Below, piece after piece: positions 1 to 9,822 of a stretch of 52,700 nt of DNA (the first letter of the stretch is position 1; the number at the start of each line of letters is the position of its first letter). Location: assembly GCA_024278135.1 (NCBI GenBank), contig JAJRTU010000033.1, forward strand, positions 1 to 52,700. Direction: 5' to 3'. Under the pieces are notes generated by a model. The model saw nothing but the letters and a program-made list of their open reading frames with translations, was not told the origin of the DNA and did no database searches. Source of the stretch: Gammaproteobacteria bacterium. Lineage in GTDB: Bacteria > Pseudomonadota > Gammaproteobacteria > Eutrophobiales > Eutrophobiaceae. The position numbers and the translations under genes are program-made.

Positions 1-92
1 ACTAGTTCAGATACTTACAGGAGTCAAGGGGATAAACACCATACTTATATACCGTACCTGAGGCTCTGATCACAACTGCTAAAATACAGACC

Positions 93-449
93 ATGGATAT
101 TATTTACCTGAATGATTTACGAATTGATACTGTTATCGGTATTTATGACTGGGAACGGCAAACAAAGCAAACGATTATCCTGGATATCGAGATGGGTACG
201 GACATTGGCAAAGCCGCCAGAACTGACAGTATTGAAGATACGATAAATTACAAGGCCGTGGCAAAACGGCTGTTTACCTTCGTCGGTGAGAGTGAGTTTG
301 AACTGGTGGAAACACTGGCGGAGAAAATAGCGGAAATATTGTTGAATGAATTCAAACTTCCCTGGTGTCGTCTGCGTTTGAACAAACAGGGAGCGCTGAG
401 AGGTGTTCGAGATGTGGGTATTATTATAGAACGGGGACGGCGTGACTGA
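93..449 (+). CDS. folB: Dihydroneopterin aldolase
   Basis: Cleaves 7,8-dihydroneopterin to 6-hydroxymethyl-dihydropterin and glycolaldehyde in cytoplasmic folate synthesis. The 118-residue length is normal for the family. The N-terminal motif GIYDWERQ places the substrate-binding Glu at residue 21, and the catalytic Lys sits at residue 98 in LNKQGALRG, the same numbering as the E. coli enzyme. The ATG at 93 is the first plausible start after the window edge. Its last 8 bases overlap folK, so the two consecutive pathway enzymes are probably translationally coupled. Identification is firm. Confidence 0.95.
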   Translation: MDIIYLNDLRIDTVIGIYDWERQTKQTIILDIEMGTDIGKAARTDSIEDTINYKAVAKRLFTFVGESEFELVETLAEKIAEILLNEFKLPWCRLRLNKQGALRGVRDVGIIIERGRRD

Positions 450-939
450 ACCGGCGCAGGTATTCATCGGTGTCGGCAGCAACATCGATCGCGAAGACAA
501 TGTGCGGGCCGGTATCCGGGTTTTGCGTGATCAGTTCGCCAATGTTGTCACGTCTACTGTTTACGAATCCAGCGCAGTCGGTTTTGCCGGGGATAATTTT
601 TATAACCTGGTCGTCAGCATGGAGACGACACTGGCACCGGCAGCGTTGCAGGAGAAGTTGCATACGATTGAAAATCAGTTTGGACGCCAACGCGGGGGGC
701 CACGTTATGCCTCGCGCACACTGGATCTGGATCTGTTATTGTATGATGATCTGGTTTGCAACGAAGATGGTCTGCAGATACCACGTGAAGATGTCACCAT
801 GTTTGCCTTTGTCTTATGTCCTTTGTCGGAGTTGGCAGGCGAATTAAGACACCCGGTATCGGGCGAACGCTATGCCGATCTGTGGGCCGCTTTCGAGCAG
901 AAGGATCAGGCCTTGTGGTCGGTCGGACTGGAATTGTGA
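442..939 (+). CDS. folK: 2-amino-4-hydroxy-6-hydroxymethyldihydropteridine pyrophosphokinase
   Basis: Transfers pyrophosphate from ATP to 6-hydroxymethyl-dihydropterin, the step after FolB. The protein opens with VFIGVGSNI and carries the HPPK signature RTLDLDLLLYDD, whose Asp pair binds the two magnesium ions. Length is 165 residues. The start is a GTG inside the end of folB, so the reading frames overlap; no ATG nearby keeps the conserved N-terminus. The C-terminal segment reads IPREDVTMFAFVLCPL, lacking the HPRM box of many HPPKs, which I believe is usual for a second gammaproteobacterial subgroup. Confidence 0.93.
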   Translation: MTEPAQVFIGVGSNIDREDNVRAGIRVLRDQFANVVTSTVYESSAVGFAGDNFYNLVVSMETTLAPAALQEKLHTIENQFGRQRGGPRYASRTLDLDLLLYDDLVCNEDGLQIPREDVTMFAFVLCPLSELAGELRHPVSGERYADLWAAFEQKDQALWSVGLEL

Positions 940-965
940 ACCTCTATAAACAGGAAAACCGGATA

Positions 966-1364
966 ATGCTGAAGCAAATTACTCTCTTGACCCTGGTGTT
1001 GATGTTGGCGGCGTGCAACGCTGCCGGCACGAGAACAAAAGCAGATGGGCTGACAACAGCGATGGATGAATATGTGGCCGCATTGCGCTGGGGCCGGTTT
1101 GACAGTGCCAGGGAATACCATATGCACAAAGACGGAACACGTCCGGATATTGATTCCTCACAACTGGAATACATTCGCGTCACGGGTCATACCATCAAGA
1201 AAAAGACGGTCAATGATGCCCTGGACGAGGCTACGGTCAAAATGGAAATACAGTACTACCACAATGAATACGGCACGCTGAAAAAACTCGTCATTGATCA
1301 GCAATGGTGGTACAGCGATGAAGCCAAGCGCTGGTTTCTCAGCAGTGACTTTCCGAAATTCTAA
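966..1364 (+). CDS. Small predicted lipoprotein, function unknown
   Basis: A 132-residue protein starting at ATG 966, 26 bases after folK. The N-terminus is a lipoprotein signal: a positive residue, a hydrophobic stretch and the lipobox LAAC with Cys17 as the predicted lipidated residue. The mature part is about 115 residues, mixed alpha/beta in character, with aromatic-rich segments (YYHNEYG, QQWWYSDEAKRWF). I do not recognise the family. It may be a periplasmic-facing outer-membrane lipoprotein co-transcribed with folBK. The reading frame stays open upstream into folK, but that extension would remove the signal peptide and is rejected. Confidence 0.75.
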   Translation: MLKQITLLTLVLMLAACNAAGTRTKADGLTTAMDEYVAALRWGRFDSAREYHMHKDGTRPDIDSSQLEYIRVTGHTIKKKTVNDALDEATVKMEIQYYHNEYGTLKKLVIDQQWWYSDEAKRWFLSSDFPKF

Positions 1365-1416
1365 ATAGCCGTTTTGATTTCCCGTACATCAGGTCGGGTT
1401 TCGGCCTGTGGAAAGA

Positions 1417-1965
1417 TTATTTCACCGCATCCGGTGCCGGCCGGTAACCTCTGTCAGCCAGTATCCGGCCACGTTTCAGGCGGTATTCGGCAGTATTCTT
1501 TATACCATAGCCATCCATCAATCGATTATAAAAATTAAAAAGCCCACAGATCATCACCACATAGTGAAAATCATTTTCATCCCAACCTGCCTCAAAAATG
1601 GCATCAATATCGGCCTGGCGTATTTTCGAAGGTGTTTCCGTTAATTTTTTCACATAACGAAATATCGGTTTGAGCCTGTCGTCGACCGGACTGCTGTCAA
1701 TATCATCCAGCAAAGCGCCCAACAGGTCTTCACTGATACCGTAGGCTTCTGCGGTGGCCTTATGTGTATTAAAGCAGTAAGTACATGCGTTGGTGCCGGA
1801 TGAAAAGGCGGCAATCAATTCCCGGTCCTTTGCAGAAAAATGACATTGACCTGTACGCATAACTTCCTCTGTCAAGTCGGCTAAAGGAAAAGCCTGCTCA
1901 GGATAACGCCTCATCACGGATGCAGCGCTTTCTTCTTTTTCCGGTATTGATTTTATATAAGACAT
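1417..1965 (-). CDS. AhpD-like / carboxymuconolactone decarboxylase family protein (peroxidase-related)
   Basis: A 182-residue all-helical protein of the AhpD/CMD superfamily. The redox motif is seen as ACTYCFNTH, giving Cys61, Cys64 and His68 in the C-x2-C-x3-H arrangement used by AhpD-type alkylhydroperoxidases. The acidic residue that precedes the first Cys in AhpD is not at the usual place here (GTNAC). It most resembles the uncharacterised 'peroxidase-related enzyme' branch rather than AhpD proper. It faces the lipoprotein gene and lies 20 bases downstream of trpC on the same strand. Substrate and partner are unknown. Confidence 0.8.
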   Translation of the reverse strand: MSYIKSIPEKEESAASVMRRYPEQAFPLADLTEEVMRTGQCHFSAKDRELIAAFSSGTNACTYCFNTHKATAEAYGISEDLLGALLDDIDSSPVDDRLKPIFRYVKKLTETPSKIRQADIDAIFEAGWDENDFHYVVMICGLFNFYNRLMDGYGIKNTAEYRLKRGRILADRGYRPAPDAVK

Positions 1966-1985
1966 AAGGTTCTCCGATCAGTAAT

Positions 1986-2786
1986 TTATTGAAAAAATAA
2001 TTGGCGCAGTTTCTCTCCTGGATCCTCTGCGCTCATGAAGGCCTCGCCCACGAGGAAGGCACTGACACCGTTTTTTCGCATGAGTTCGACATCGTCTTTA
2101 TTGTGGATGCCGCTTTCAGTCACGACAGTGCGATCAGGGAAGATATCAGCTAACAGACCGAGTGTGGTATCAAGCGAAGTTTCAAAGGTGTGCAGGTTGC
2201 GGTTATTGATACCAATCAGGGGACTGCGCAGTACGTGGGCGCGCTCCAGTTCTTCCCTGTTATGGACTTCCACGAGCACCTCGAGTCCAAGCTTTTCGGC
2301 AATACGGAACAGTTCATGCATCTGGGCATCATGTAGTGCTGCAACGATGAGTAGAATGCAATCAGCGCCAATACTTCTTGCCTCATACACCTGATAAGGA
2401 TCGATGATAAAGTCTTTGCGCAATACGGGCAGTTTGCAGGCGGCTTTCGCCTGTCGCAGGTCATCATCGCTGCCCTGAAAGAAATCCGCATCGGTCAGGA
2501 CCGACAGACAGCTTGCGCCACCCTGTTCAAAACTGACGGCCAGCTTTGCCGGGTCAAAGTCCTTTCTGATGAGCCCTTTGCTGGGAGAGGCCTTTTTAAT
2601 TTCAGCGATAACGGCGGCTTTGCCCGCGCTGGTGGTCTGGTTGATGGCTGTATAAAAAGGGCGTGTTGCGGGAGCGTCCTGGCTGCGTTGTATGATTTCT
2701 TCCAGTGAAGTTTTAAGTTGTCTCTCGGCAATTTCTTCCGACTTGCGTTGCAGTATGTGTCGTAGTATGTCCGGAGTATCCTGCAT
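1986..2786 (-). CDS. trpC: Indole-3-glycerol phosphate synthase
   Basis: Closes the indole ring of indole-3-glycerol phosphate from carboxyphenylamino-deoxyribulose phosphate in tryptophan synthesis. It is a 266-residue TIM barrel with the conserved strand motif [13 protein letters not shown] (substrate-binding Lys and Ser), then [12 protein letters not shown] and [10 protein letters not shown], and a final phosphate-binding segment VTESGI...AFLVGEAFM. It is a stand-alone trpC, not fused to trpF. It is the last trp gene of the block and starts 51 bases after the trpD stop. Confidence 0.96.
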   Translation of the reverse strand: MQDTPDILRHILQRKSEEIAERQLKTSLEEIIQRSQDAPATRPFYTAINQTTSAGKAAVIAEIKKASPSKGLIRKDFDPAKLAVSFEQGGASCLSVLTDADFFQGSDDDLRQAKAACKLPVLRKDFIIDPYQVYEARSIGADCILLIVAALHDAQMHELFRIAEKLGLEVLVEVHNREELERAHVLRSPLIGINNRNLHTFETSLDTTLGLLADIFPDRTVVTESGIHNKDDVELMRKNGVSAFLVGEAFMSAEDPGEKLRQLFFQ

Positions 2787-2837
2787 GAGAGTTTGACTAT
2801 ATTAATATTCAGTTTATCGACGGCGGAGATGATTGAT

Positions 2838-3866
2838 TCAGGTGTCTGCCTCTCGGCTGTTGGTAAATGTGACAAGTTCTTTCAGTTTTTGTTTCGCTGC
2901 ACCGTTGGCAATGCATTGTTTCGCCTTTTCAACACCACTGGCCAGATCCCCAACCACACCGGCCGTATAAATGGCCGCTCCGGCGTTAAGCACGACTATA
3001 TCTTTAGCTGTCCCGCTTCGGTTGTCGAGCACTGCTTTGAGTATCTCCAGGCTTTCTTGCGCATTGCCGACAATAATATCCTCCGGATCACCTGGATCAA
3101 GACCAAAATCTTCCGGGCTGATCCGGTAATTGCTGATCTCTCCCTGCCGCAGTTCGGCGACATGGGTCGGGGCACAGACACTGATTTCATCCATGCCATC
3201 TTCAGAATGTACAACCATGACGTGTTTGCTCCCCAGTTTCTGCAGCACTTCCGCCAACGGGTGCACCCATGAGGCCGCAAATACGCCCATCAGCATATTC
3301 GGTACCCGGGCGGGATTTGTGAGCGGACCGAGAAGATTGAACAAGGTTCGTACAGCAAGTTCTTTGCGTGGTCCTACGGCATGTTTCATGGCCCTGTGGT
3401 GCAAGGGTGCAAACATAAAGCCAAGGCCGATGGTCTCGACACAGGCCGCCACCTGTACGGAATTCAGATCAAGTTTGACACCGGCGGCCTCCAGCACATC
3501 GGCGCTGCCGGAGCGGCTGGAGACAGAGCGGTTGTTGTGTTTGGCCACGCGAGCACCGGCGGCGGCGACCACAAAGGCGGAGGTGGTGGAGATGTTAAAA
3601 GTGTTGCTGCCGTCCCCGCCGGTACCGACAATATCCACAAGGTGGGCATGTTTCAGCTCCACCCGGGTTGACAGATCACGCATGACACCGGCGGCGGCGG
3701 CAATTTCTTCCACGCTCTCACCCTTCATACGCAAGGCCACCAGAAAGCCGCCTATCTGAGCCGGGGTGGCCAGACCCTGCATGATTTCGCGCATGACGCC
3801 CTGCATCTCCTGCGTCGTCAAAGACTGTCCTGACAGTATCTGCTTAATCGCGTTTTGAGTGTGCAT
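2838..3866 (-). CDS. trpD: Anthranilate phosphoribosyltransferase
   Basis: Joins anthranilate to PRPP. The 342-residue protein has the family hallmark GTGGDGSNTFNIST (PRPP/pyrophosphate loop) about 80 residues in, followed by VAKHNNRSVSSRSGSADVLEA and GLGFMFAPLHH, all typical of TrpD. The ATG start at 3866 lies 23 bases after the trpG stop, consistent with one transcript. The C-terminal residues extend slightly past the usual helix with no recognisable extra domain. Confidence 0.96.
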   Translation of the reverse strand: MHTQNAIKQILSGQSLTTQEMQGVMREIMQGLATPAQIGGFLVALRMKGESVEEIAAAAGVMRDLSTRVELKHAHLVDIVGTGGDGSNTFNISTTSAFVVAAAGARVAKHNNRSVSSRSGSADVLEAAGVKLDLNSVQVAACVETIGLGFMFAPLHHRAMKHAVGPRKELAVRTLFNLLGPLTNPARVPNMLMGVFAASWVHPLAEVLQKLGSKHVMVVHSEDGMDEISVCAPTHVAELRQGEISNYRISPEDFGLDPGDPEDIIVGNAQESLEILKAVLDNRSGTAKDIVVLNAGAAIYTAGVVGDLASGVEKAKQCIANGAAKQKLKELVTFTNSREADT

Positions 3867-3889
3867 GGCGAATTATCAGACCGGAGTTG

Positions 3890-4474
3890 TTATACAGACT
3901 GTTTGAGAAAGTTTTGCAGGAGCTGGTGACCAAAGGACGTCAAAATGGATTCTGGATGAAACTGCACTCCGTAAATCGGGTAGTCCTTATGACGTAATCC
4001 CATGATCTCATCTACTTCTTCATCGTCGTTTTCAGTCCATGCGGTAATTTCCAGACAATCCGGCAGGGAGTCTTTTTCCACGACCAGAGAATGGTAGCGG
4101 GTGGCGGTGAAGGGGATATCAATACCGCTGAACACATCACTGTTATTATGGATAATCTCCGATGTCTTGCCATGCATAATGTCCTGCGCATGGACAATGC
4201 GCCCGCCAAAGGCCTGGCCGATGCTTTGATGGCCCAGACATACCCCCAGCAGGGGCAGTTTTTCTTTGAAATATTCAATCACATCAATGGAGATCCCCGC
4301 CTCATTGGGTGTGCAGGGGCCGGGCGAAATAACGATTCGCTCAGGTGACAGGTCCTCAATCTGTTGCAGGGAGATTTTATCATTGCGATAGACCCGCACA
4401 TCTTCGCCCAACTCACCCAGATATTGCACCAGGTTGTAGGTGAACGAATCATAATTGTCGATCATAAGCAGCAT
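3890..4474 (-). CDS. trpG: Anthranilate synthase component II (glutamine amidotransferase)
   Basis: Supplies ammonia from glutamine to TrpE. It is a class I glutamine amidotransferase of 194 residues with the triad visible: nucleophile Cys79 in [11 protein letters not shown], then His173 and Glu175 in FHPESILT. The oxyanion motif [10 protein letters not shown] is also present. In many bacteria the same protein serves PabB for folate synthesis, so the name pabA/trpG is interchangeable; the placement beside trpE favours trpG. About 100 bases separate it from trpE. Confidence 0.95.
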   Translation of the reverse strand: MLLMIDNYDSFTYNLVQYLGELGEDVRVYRNDKISLQQIEDLSPERIVISPGPCTPNEAGISIDVIEYFKEKLPLLGVCLGHQSIGQAFGGRIVHAQDIMHGKTSEIIHNNSDVFSGIDIPFTATRYHSLVVEKDSLPDCLEITAWTENDDEEVDEIMGLRHKDYPIYGVQFHPESILTSFGHQLLQNFLKQSV

Positions 4475-4574
4475 GTTATTAATTTCCCGTCATGGTCATG
4501 GCGATATTATCCGGTGAAATAAAACTTCCTGAAAGGCAATCACATGCCAATGTACGGGAATTCGGCATTTCCAT

Positions 4575-6059
4575 TCAGATCAGGCCCTTCTCCGCCATGG
4601 CAACAGCACGGAAGATAGCCCGGCCCTTGTTCATCGTCTCATCCCATTCCCGGCCCGGGTCGGAATCCGCCACGATTCCGGCACCAGCCTGAATATGTAA
4701 ACAGTTATCTTTTATCACCGCCGTACGAATGGCAATAGCTGTGTCCATATTGCCGACCCAGGACAGGTAGCCGACCGCACCGGAATACACACCGCGTTTC
4801 ACCGGCTCCAGTTCATTAATGATCTCCATGGCGCGGATTTTCGGGGCACCGGATACTGTGCCGGCAGGGAAAGTGGCGCGCAACACATCCATCGCATCGT
4901 GTCCCGGCTGCAAGTCGCCTTCGACGTTGGAGACGATGTGCATGACATGGGAATAGCGCTCGATGGTCATTTTTTCCGTGACCTTGACAGTGCCCGTGCC
5001 GGCAATGCGCCCAAGGTCATTGCGACCCAGATCAATCAGCATCAGATGTTCCGCCAGCTCTTTCGGATCAGCCAGTAGTTCCTGCTCCAGCGCTTTATCT
5101 GCCGCCCTTGTTGAACCTCGTGGCCGGGTACCGGCTATAGGTCTGACGGTGACGGTATTGTCTTCGAGCCGGGACAGTACCTCCGGTGAAGCGCCAACGA
5201 CCTGGAAATCGCCGAAATCCAGGAAAAACATGTAGGGCGAAGGATTGGTGCAGCGCAAGGCCCGGTACAGATTCAGCGGGGGGGCTTTGAAGGGAATGGA
5301 CAGACGTTGAGACAGGACGACCTGCATAACATCGCCTTCGACGATGTAGTCCTTGACAGCCCGTACCGCCTGTTCAAATTTTTCCTGACTGAAGCCTGAA
5401 ACAAAATCACTTTCACCCACCAACTTGGAATCTGCCAGGCCGGAGCTGGCAATACTGGAATGCAGCAGCCTGTCCGTCAGGCGGTCCAGATCATGCTGCG
5501 CCTGGGCATAGGCGTCATTTTCAGCAGGATCAGCATGGACGATCATCAGCAGTTTACCGCTGAGGTTATCAAAGACAACGACACGATCGGAAACCAGCAG
5601 CATGATGTCCGGGCAGTCCAGTGGATCATTTTTGTTCAGGTCCTGCAGGCGCGGCTCGATGTAGGCAACACAGTCATAGCCGAAATAGCCCACCAGACCC
5701 CCCGTAAACCGAGGCAGACCATCCACATCAGGTACCCGATATTGTTTTTGAAATCGGGATATCTCCAGCAGAGGATCGCTGACTTGCTTTTCCGACACCC
5801 GCTTATTGTCCCTGTCTACAGTGACTTTTTTACCTCGTACCTGCAGGACGGTATTGGCAGATAGACCGATCATGGAATAACGCCCCCACTTTTCGCCGCC
5901 CTGGACCGATTCCAGCAGGTAGCTGCGTGGTCCGGCCGCCAGTTTCATATAAGCGCTCAAGGGTGTCTCCAGATCCGCCAGGATCTCGCGGGTTACCGGG
6001 ATGTGGTTGTATCCCTGTTGCGCGAATTGCTGGAATTGTGCCTCGCTGACAATGCTCAC
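4575..6059 (-). CDS. trpE: Anthranilate synthase component I
   Basis: Makes anthranilate from chorismate with ammonia delivered by TrpG. The 494-residue protein has the N-terminal regulatory region with [15 protein letters not shown], which contains the Ser/Gly residues that bind tryptophan for feedback inhibition. The chorismate-binding domain follows: [29 protein letters not shown] and [19 protein letters not shown]. Its first base overlaps the last base of gph, which sits upstream in the same operon. No leader peptide or attenuator was seen in front of it. Identification is firm. Confidence 0.97.
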   Translation of the reverse strand: MSIVSEAQFQQFAQQGYNHIPVTREILADLETPLSAYMKLAAGPRSYLLESVQGGEKWGRYSMIGLSANTVLQVRGKKVTVDRDNKRVSEKQVSDPLLEISRFQKQYRVPDVDGLPRFTGGLVGYFGYDCVAYIEPRLQDLNKNDPLDCPDIMLLVSDRVVVFDNLSGKLLMIVHADPAENDAYAQAQHDLDRLTDRLLHSSIASSGLADSKLVGESDFVSGFSQEKFEQAVRAVKDYIVEGDVMQVVLSQRLSIPFKAPPLNLYRALRCTNPSPYMFFLDFGDFQVVGASPEVLSRLEDNTVTVRPIAGTRPRGSTRAADKALEQELLADPKELAEHLMLIDLGRNDLGRIAGTGTVKVTEKMTIERYSHVMHIVSNVEGDLQPGHDAMDVLRATFPAGTVSGAPKIRAMEIINELEPVKRGVYSGAVGYLSWVGNMDTAIAIRTAVIKDNCLHIQAGAGIVADSDPGREWDETMNKGRAIFRAVAMAEKGLI

Positions 6060-6703
6060 TAAATGAGATCTGCCAGCTCGGCGAGGCTTTCGACAACCGC
6101 ATCAGGTTGCAGATCATAAATGTCCCGGCCCATATTATAGCCATAGGGCACACACAGGATCTGGAAACCGGCAGCACGGGCCGCATTAATATCGGTGACC
6201 GAGTCACCCACCATCAGGGCCGCATCGGCAGAGATGGAAAAATGCGCGGCGGCATGCAGCAGGGGTTGTGGATCAGGTTTTTTTACAGGCAGCGTGTCAC
6301 CACTGACGATGATGCCGAATTCATCGTAAAGCCCCATTGCTTTCAGCAACTTATCGGTGAAGCGGCCTGTCTTGTTGGTCACACAGCCGATTTGATAATC
6401 GCCTGCCTGCAGATAGGCCAGGGCCTCGTTAACACCCGGATAAACGCGGCTGCGCTCAGACAGGTTATCAAAATAATATTCCATAAAGACGGACAGGGCC
6501 CGGTCATACAAATCCGTTTCCGGCTGACCGTCAAAATCATTTGTCACGGCGCGCCTCAGCAGTCCTTCAATCCCGCTGCCGATCCAGCGACGTACCTTGT
6601 CCTCACCACAAACGGGCAAGCCCAGTTGCCCTAACATGGCGTCAATAGACCAGGCCAGATCCGGGGCGGTGTCTATCAGCGTACCGTCAAGATCAAACAA
6701 CAC
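6059..6703 (-). CDS. gph: Phosphoglycolate phosphatase (HAD family)
   Basis: Dephosphorylates 2-phosphoglycolate. It has the HAD nucleophile motif [14 protein letters not shown], motif II (CVTNKTGR), the Lys in KKPDPQP and motif IV ([15 protein letters not shown]), and the subfamily I cap. The nearest standard start is GTG at 6703, giving 214 residues beginning MLFDLDGT, which clips the residues that normally precede the first strand. An in-frame ACG 27 bases upstream (6728-6730 region) sits just behind an AAGGGGG Shine-Dalgarno-like run and would restore an N-terminus reading [16 protein letters not shown]. Lies between rpe and trpE, the usual gammaproteobacterial order. Confidence 0.93.
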   Translation of the reverse strand: MLFDLDGTLIDTAPDLAWSIDAMLGQLGLPVCGEDKVRRWIGSGIEGLLRRAVTNDFDGQPETDLYDRALSVFMEYYFDNLSERSRVYPGVNEALAYLQAGDYQIGCVTNKTGRFTDKLLKAMGLYDEFGIIVSGDTLPVKKPDPQPLLHAAAHFSISADAALMVGDSVTDINAARAAGFQILCVPYGYNMGRDIYDLQPDAVVESLAELADLI

Positions 6704-6753
6704 CAGTTCCGGTTTACGTAAAGTCTTCGTAGTGCCCCCTTACAACAGCGGTG

Positions 6754-7431
6754 TTATCCGGACTTTGCTCTGGACAGCTCTGCGCGCATGGCACGGATGG
6801 TGTCACCGTAGTTCTGGCTGCCAAAGACAGCCGATCCGGCAACAAAGGTGTCGGCGCCGGCCTCGGCGATCTGTCGAATATTTTCCACCTTGACGCCGCC
6901 ATCGATTTCGAGCCGGATATCATGGCCGCTGTCGTCGATAATCTGCCGCGCCTGTCGTAATTTTTTCAAGGCTTCGGGAATAAAATTCTGCCCCCCAAAG
7001 CCGGGATTGACCGACATCAGCAAGACCATATCGACTTTGTCGATGACATGTTGCAGATAATCCAGCGGGGTGGCCGGATTAAATACCAGTCCGGATTTGC
7101 AGCCATTTTCGCGTATCAGCTGCAATGAGCGATCAATATGCTCACTGGCCTCAGGGTGAAATGTGATGTAGTCGGCACCGGCCCCGGCGAATTCCGGGAT
7201 GATCCGGTCTACCGGTTTGATCATCAGATGTACATCGATTATTGCCTCTATACCGAAATCACGTAAGGCCCGCACAACAATCGGGCCAAAGGTCAGGTTG
7301 GGCACATAGTGGTTATCCATCACATCCACATGAATGCAGTCGGCGCCGGCGGCGATGACCGCTTCGCTGTCTTCACCCAGGCGGGCCATATCCGCAGAGA
7401 GAATGGATGGTGCAATAAGGTATTCAGGCAT
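6754..7431 (-). CDS. rpe: Ribulose-phosphate 3-epimerase
   Basis: Interconverts ribulose 5-phosphate and xylulose 5-phosphate in the pentose phosphate pathway. It is a 225-residue TIM barrel with [14 protein letters not shown] at the N-terminus, metal ligands in [14 protein letters not shown] and DVHLMI, the loop [12 protein letters not shown] and the phosphate-binding end [14 protein letters not shown]. It heads the rpe-gph-trpEGDC block and is separated from gph by about 50 bases. A TATAAT hexamer lies 40 bases upstream of its ATG. Confidence 0.96.
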   Translation of the reverse strand: MPEYLIAPSILSADMARLGEDSEAVIAAGADCIHVDVMDNHYVPNLTFGPIVVRALRDFGIEAIIDVHLMIKPVDRIIPEFAGAGADYITFHPEASEHIDRSLQLIRENGCKSGLVFNPATPLDYLQHVIDKVDMVLLMSVNPGFGGQNFIPEALKKLRQARQIIDDSGHDIRLEIDGGVKVENIRQIAEAGADTFVAGSAVFGSQNYGDTIRAMRAELSRAKSG

Positions 7432-7470
7432 TGGATTATCTTGTTCAGTATCGGTTCAGGCCCTTGACGG

Positions 7471-7476
7471 ATTATA
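7471..7476 (-). promoter_or_regulatory. Possible -10 element upstream of rpe
   Basis: A perfect TATAAT is read on the minus strand, about 40 bases before the rpe ATG, within a small palindrome (GGAT-tat-ATCC). No convincing -35 hexamer was found at 16-18 bases, so this is a weak prediction. The rest of 7432-7563, between rpe and the divergent hydrolase gene, shows nothing else I can support. Confidence 0.3.
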
Positions 7477-7563
7477 TCCGGACGCAGGCAACGACGAGCT
7501 GCGCACTTTACCCGATCAGACCCGTCATCGCCAACTCCTGGCATAGTGCGCTATTATCATGCC

Positions 7564-8415
7564 ATGTTCAAAAATCTCACACTGTTATTGTTGCTGTTGT
7601 CCAGTTCCGCCGGCACCCTGGCCTACAATGACAGCTATGAAAAGCGTATTGCCAAACAATTGGCAGCAGGCAAACCGGCCTCCGAAGTGCTGTGGCTGCA
7701 GACCAAAGGCGGGGAGTTTCTATCCCTGTACCGGGGAGCGGACAGCGATCAGGCGAAAGGCGCCATTATTATCCTTCATGGTATGGGAGGACATCCGGAC
7801 TGGCCGGAAGTGGTGAACCCACTCCGCCGGGCGTTCCCCGCTTCGGGCTGGGCCACGCTGTCCATACAGTTGCCGGTCCTGTCACCAGTTGATCCGGTTG
7901 CTGATTACGGGAAGACCCTGGACGATGCCAAACAGCGCCTCCAGGCTGCAGTGCAACAATTAAGGGAGTGGCAGTTTTCCAATATAGTGATTATCGGGCA
8001 CAGCTTCGGGGCAGCCGCTGCGGCCCGGGCTCTGGGCAGCGGGTAACTGAAAGAGGTCAGGGCCTTTGTCGGTATCAGTATGCAGGCGCAACAGTTTCTG
8101 AGCCCCAGACTGAAACTGCTGAAACAACTGGAATCCATCAACATACCGGTGCTGGATATTTATGGCAGTCGTGACATGCTGGAGGTGAAGCGTGAGGCGG
8201 ATGATCGTCGGCTGGCTTCGCGCAAGAATGGCAACAAGCTGTACCGGCAGATGGTCATTGAAGGTGCCGATCATTATTTCAGCGCTGTGTTTGATGTGCT
8301 GCTTAAACGTATACAGGGCTGGCTGGCGAAAGTCGCACCGGCCGAAAGTACCGGAGCGGAAGAAAATACAGGGGCAGCGCCAGGCCCGAAACAGGAGGCG
8401 AAAAGCGGAGAATAA
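7564..8415 (+). pseudogene. DUF3530-type exported alpha/beta hydrolase interrupted by one in-frame TAA
   Basis: The ATG at 7564 opens a signal peptide (MFKNLT, a Leu run, then SSSAGTLA before YNDS) followed by an alpha/beta hydrolase core: IIILHGMGGH and nucleophile elbow GHSFGAAAA. After 160 codons the frame meets TAA at 8044-8046, then runs open in the same frame for 123 more codons. That second part holds the expected acid (YGSRDMLE) and histidine (EGADHYF). The short product would therefore lack two thirds of the triad. No other damage is visible, so this is a recent nonsense mutation, a sequencing error or, less likely, read-through. The family resemblance to DUF3530 is by motif and layout; substrate unknown. 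Confidence 0.75.
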
Positions 8416-8459
8416 TATATTATGGATGCCTGTGACGGATAAGCGATGAGGTGGCAGCG

Positions 8460-8831
8460 ATGAACCAGGATGTACAGAGCAACAACAGTATGCCCGATAA
8501 AGATGCACGCACCTGGGCAATGATTTGTCATCTGTCCGCCCTTTCCGGCTACCTCTTTCCTCTTGGTAATGTCCTGGCTCCCCTGATTATCTGGGCGATA
8601 AAGAAGGACGAGTATGCCTTTGTCGATGAGCAGGGCAAGGAGGCGATCAATTTCCAGTTAAGCATGGCGATTGCCTATCTTGTTGCGTTGCTGCTCTGTC
8701 TTGTGGTCATTGGATTTTTTCTGCTGGGTATCCTCGGTGTTTACGCATTAATCATGATTATTATTGCTTCCATCAAGAGCAATGATGGTGTCGATTTCCG
8801 TTATCCCCATACCATCAGGTTTTTTAAGTAA
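8460..8831 (+). CDS. DUF4870 family membrane protein
   Basis: A small 123-residue inner-membrane protein. ATG 8460 is preferred over the in-frame GTG at 8451 because GAGGTGG lies six bases ahead of it. A soluble N-terminus is followed by WAMICHLSALSGYLFP, the Gly/Asn/Pro-containing helix GNVLAPLIIWAIKKDE, the signature FVDEQGKEAINFQ and two long hydrophobic helices, ending with FRYPHTIRFFK. This is the DUF4870 (Tic20-like) pattern of three or four helices. Function is unknown. It precedes the SPFH-NfeD pair by 42 bases and is probably in the same transcript. Confidence 0.85.
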   Translation: MNQDVQSNNSMPDKDARTWAMICHLSALSGYLFPLGNVLAPLIIWAIKKDEYAFVDEQGKEAINFQLSMAIAYLVALLLCLVVIGFFLLGILGVYALIMIIIASIKSNDGVDFRYPHTIRFFK

Positions 8832-8873
8832 ACATCGCTTTTATTAGTTTAATTTAATCAGGAGGTCGTCGTT

Positions 8874-9818
8874 ATGGGAATTGGAGAAATTTTATCCTTT
8901 GGTATTATTGTTTTTATCATCGTTCTGTTAGTGAAGATAGCGGTAATCGTCCCGCAAGGCCATGAATTCACCGTTGAACATTTTGGCCGTTATACCAAAA
9001 CCCTCCGACCCGGCCTCCACTTTATCATCCCCATAGTCGAAGCTATCGGCGCAAAAATGAATATGATGGAGACTGTCCTGAATGTGCCCTCACAGGAGGT
9101 CATTACCAAGGACAATGCCATGGTGACCGTGGACGGTGTGGTCTTTTTTCAGGTGCTGGATGCCGCCAAGGCGGCCTATGAAGTAAACGATCTGTCCAAC
9201 GCCACGCTGAACCTGACCATGACCAATATTCGTACGGTGATGGGGTCGATGGATCTCGACGAATTGCTGTCAAAGCGCGATACGATTAACGCTCAGCTGC
9301 TGACCGTCGTGGACGAGGCTACGGTCCCCTGGGGCGTTAAAATGACCCGTATTGAGATAAAAGATATCAGTCCTCCCAGGGATCTGGTGGATGCCATGGC
9401 CAGACAAATGAAGGCCGAACGGGAAAAACGTGCCGCCATCCTGGAAGCCGAGGGTCTGAAACAGGCAGCCATACTGGAAGCGGATGGTGAAAAGCGGGCG
9501 GCCATACTCGAAGCCGAAGGGAAGAAGGAAGCCGCCTTTCGGGAAGCAGAGGCCCGTGAGCGCCTGGCAGCGGCCGAGGCCAAGGCCACGACGGTTGTCT
9601 CCAACGCCATTGCCTCGGGCAATATTCAGGCGATTAATTATTTTGTGGCCACAAAATATGTGGATGCCCTGAAAGATATTGCGACCGCGCCCAACCAGAA
9701 GTTAATACTGATGCCGCTGGAAGCCGGCAACGTCATTGGCGCCCTGGGTGGTATTGTCGAGATTGCCAAGGAGACATTTGGTGAATCCGACAAGGATAAA
9801 CAAAGCAGCGGAATCTAG
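8874..9818 (+). CDS. SPFH/Band 7 (stomatin-like, QmcA-type) membrane protein
   Basis: A 314-residue protein with one N-terminal membrane helix, an SPFH domain ([28 protein letters not shown] at about residues 28-55, continuing to about 185) and a long charged coiled coil. From about residue 185 the coiled coil is built of eleven-residue units of the form [11 protein letters not shown]-x, three close copies and two looser ones. Stomatin-like proteins of this type form large ring or cage oligomers that organise membrane microdomains, usually with an NfeD protein, which is the next gene, 4 bases on. AGGAGG lies just before the ATG. Confidence 0.92.
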   Translation: MGIGEILSFGIIVFIIVLLVKIAVIVPQGHEFTVEHFGRYTKTLRPGLHFIIPIVEAIGAKMNMMETVLNVPSQEVITKDNAMVTVDGVVFFQVLDAAKAAYEVNDLSNATLNLTMTNIRTVMGSMDLDELLSKRDTINAQLLTVVDEATVPWGVKMTRIEIKDISPPRDLVDAMARQMKAEREKRAAILEAEGLKQAAILEADGEKRAAILEAEGKKEAAFREAEARERLAAAEAKATTVVSNAIASGNIQAINYFVATKYVDALKDIATAPNQKLILMPLEAGNVIGALGGIVEIAKETFGESDKDKQSSGI

Positions 9819-9822
9819 AATT

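Noticed and set aside
1-92. The end of a gene upstream of folB.
   Set aside because: Neither strand gives a recognisable coding end in these 92 bases, and no promoter match is strong enough to report.
6059-7545. A trp leader peptide and attenuator.
   Set aside because: trpE directly overlaps gph, and the region before rpe has no short frame with tandem Trp codons and no terminator-antiterminator pair.
9293-9622. A repetitive minus-strand frame rich in Ala and Ser.
   Set aside because: It is the complement of the eleven-residue coiled-coil repeats of the SPFH gene.
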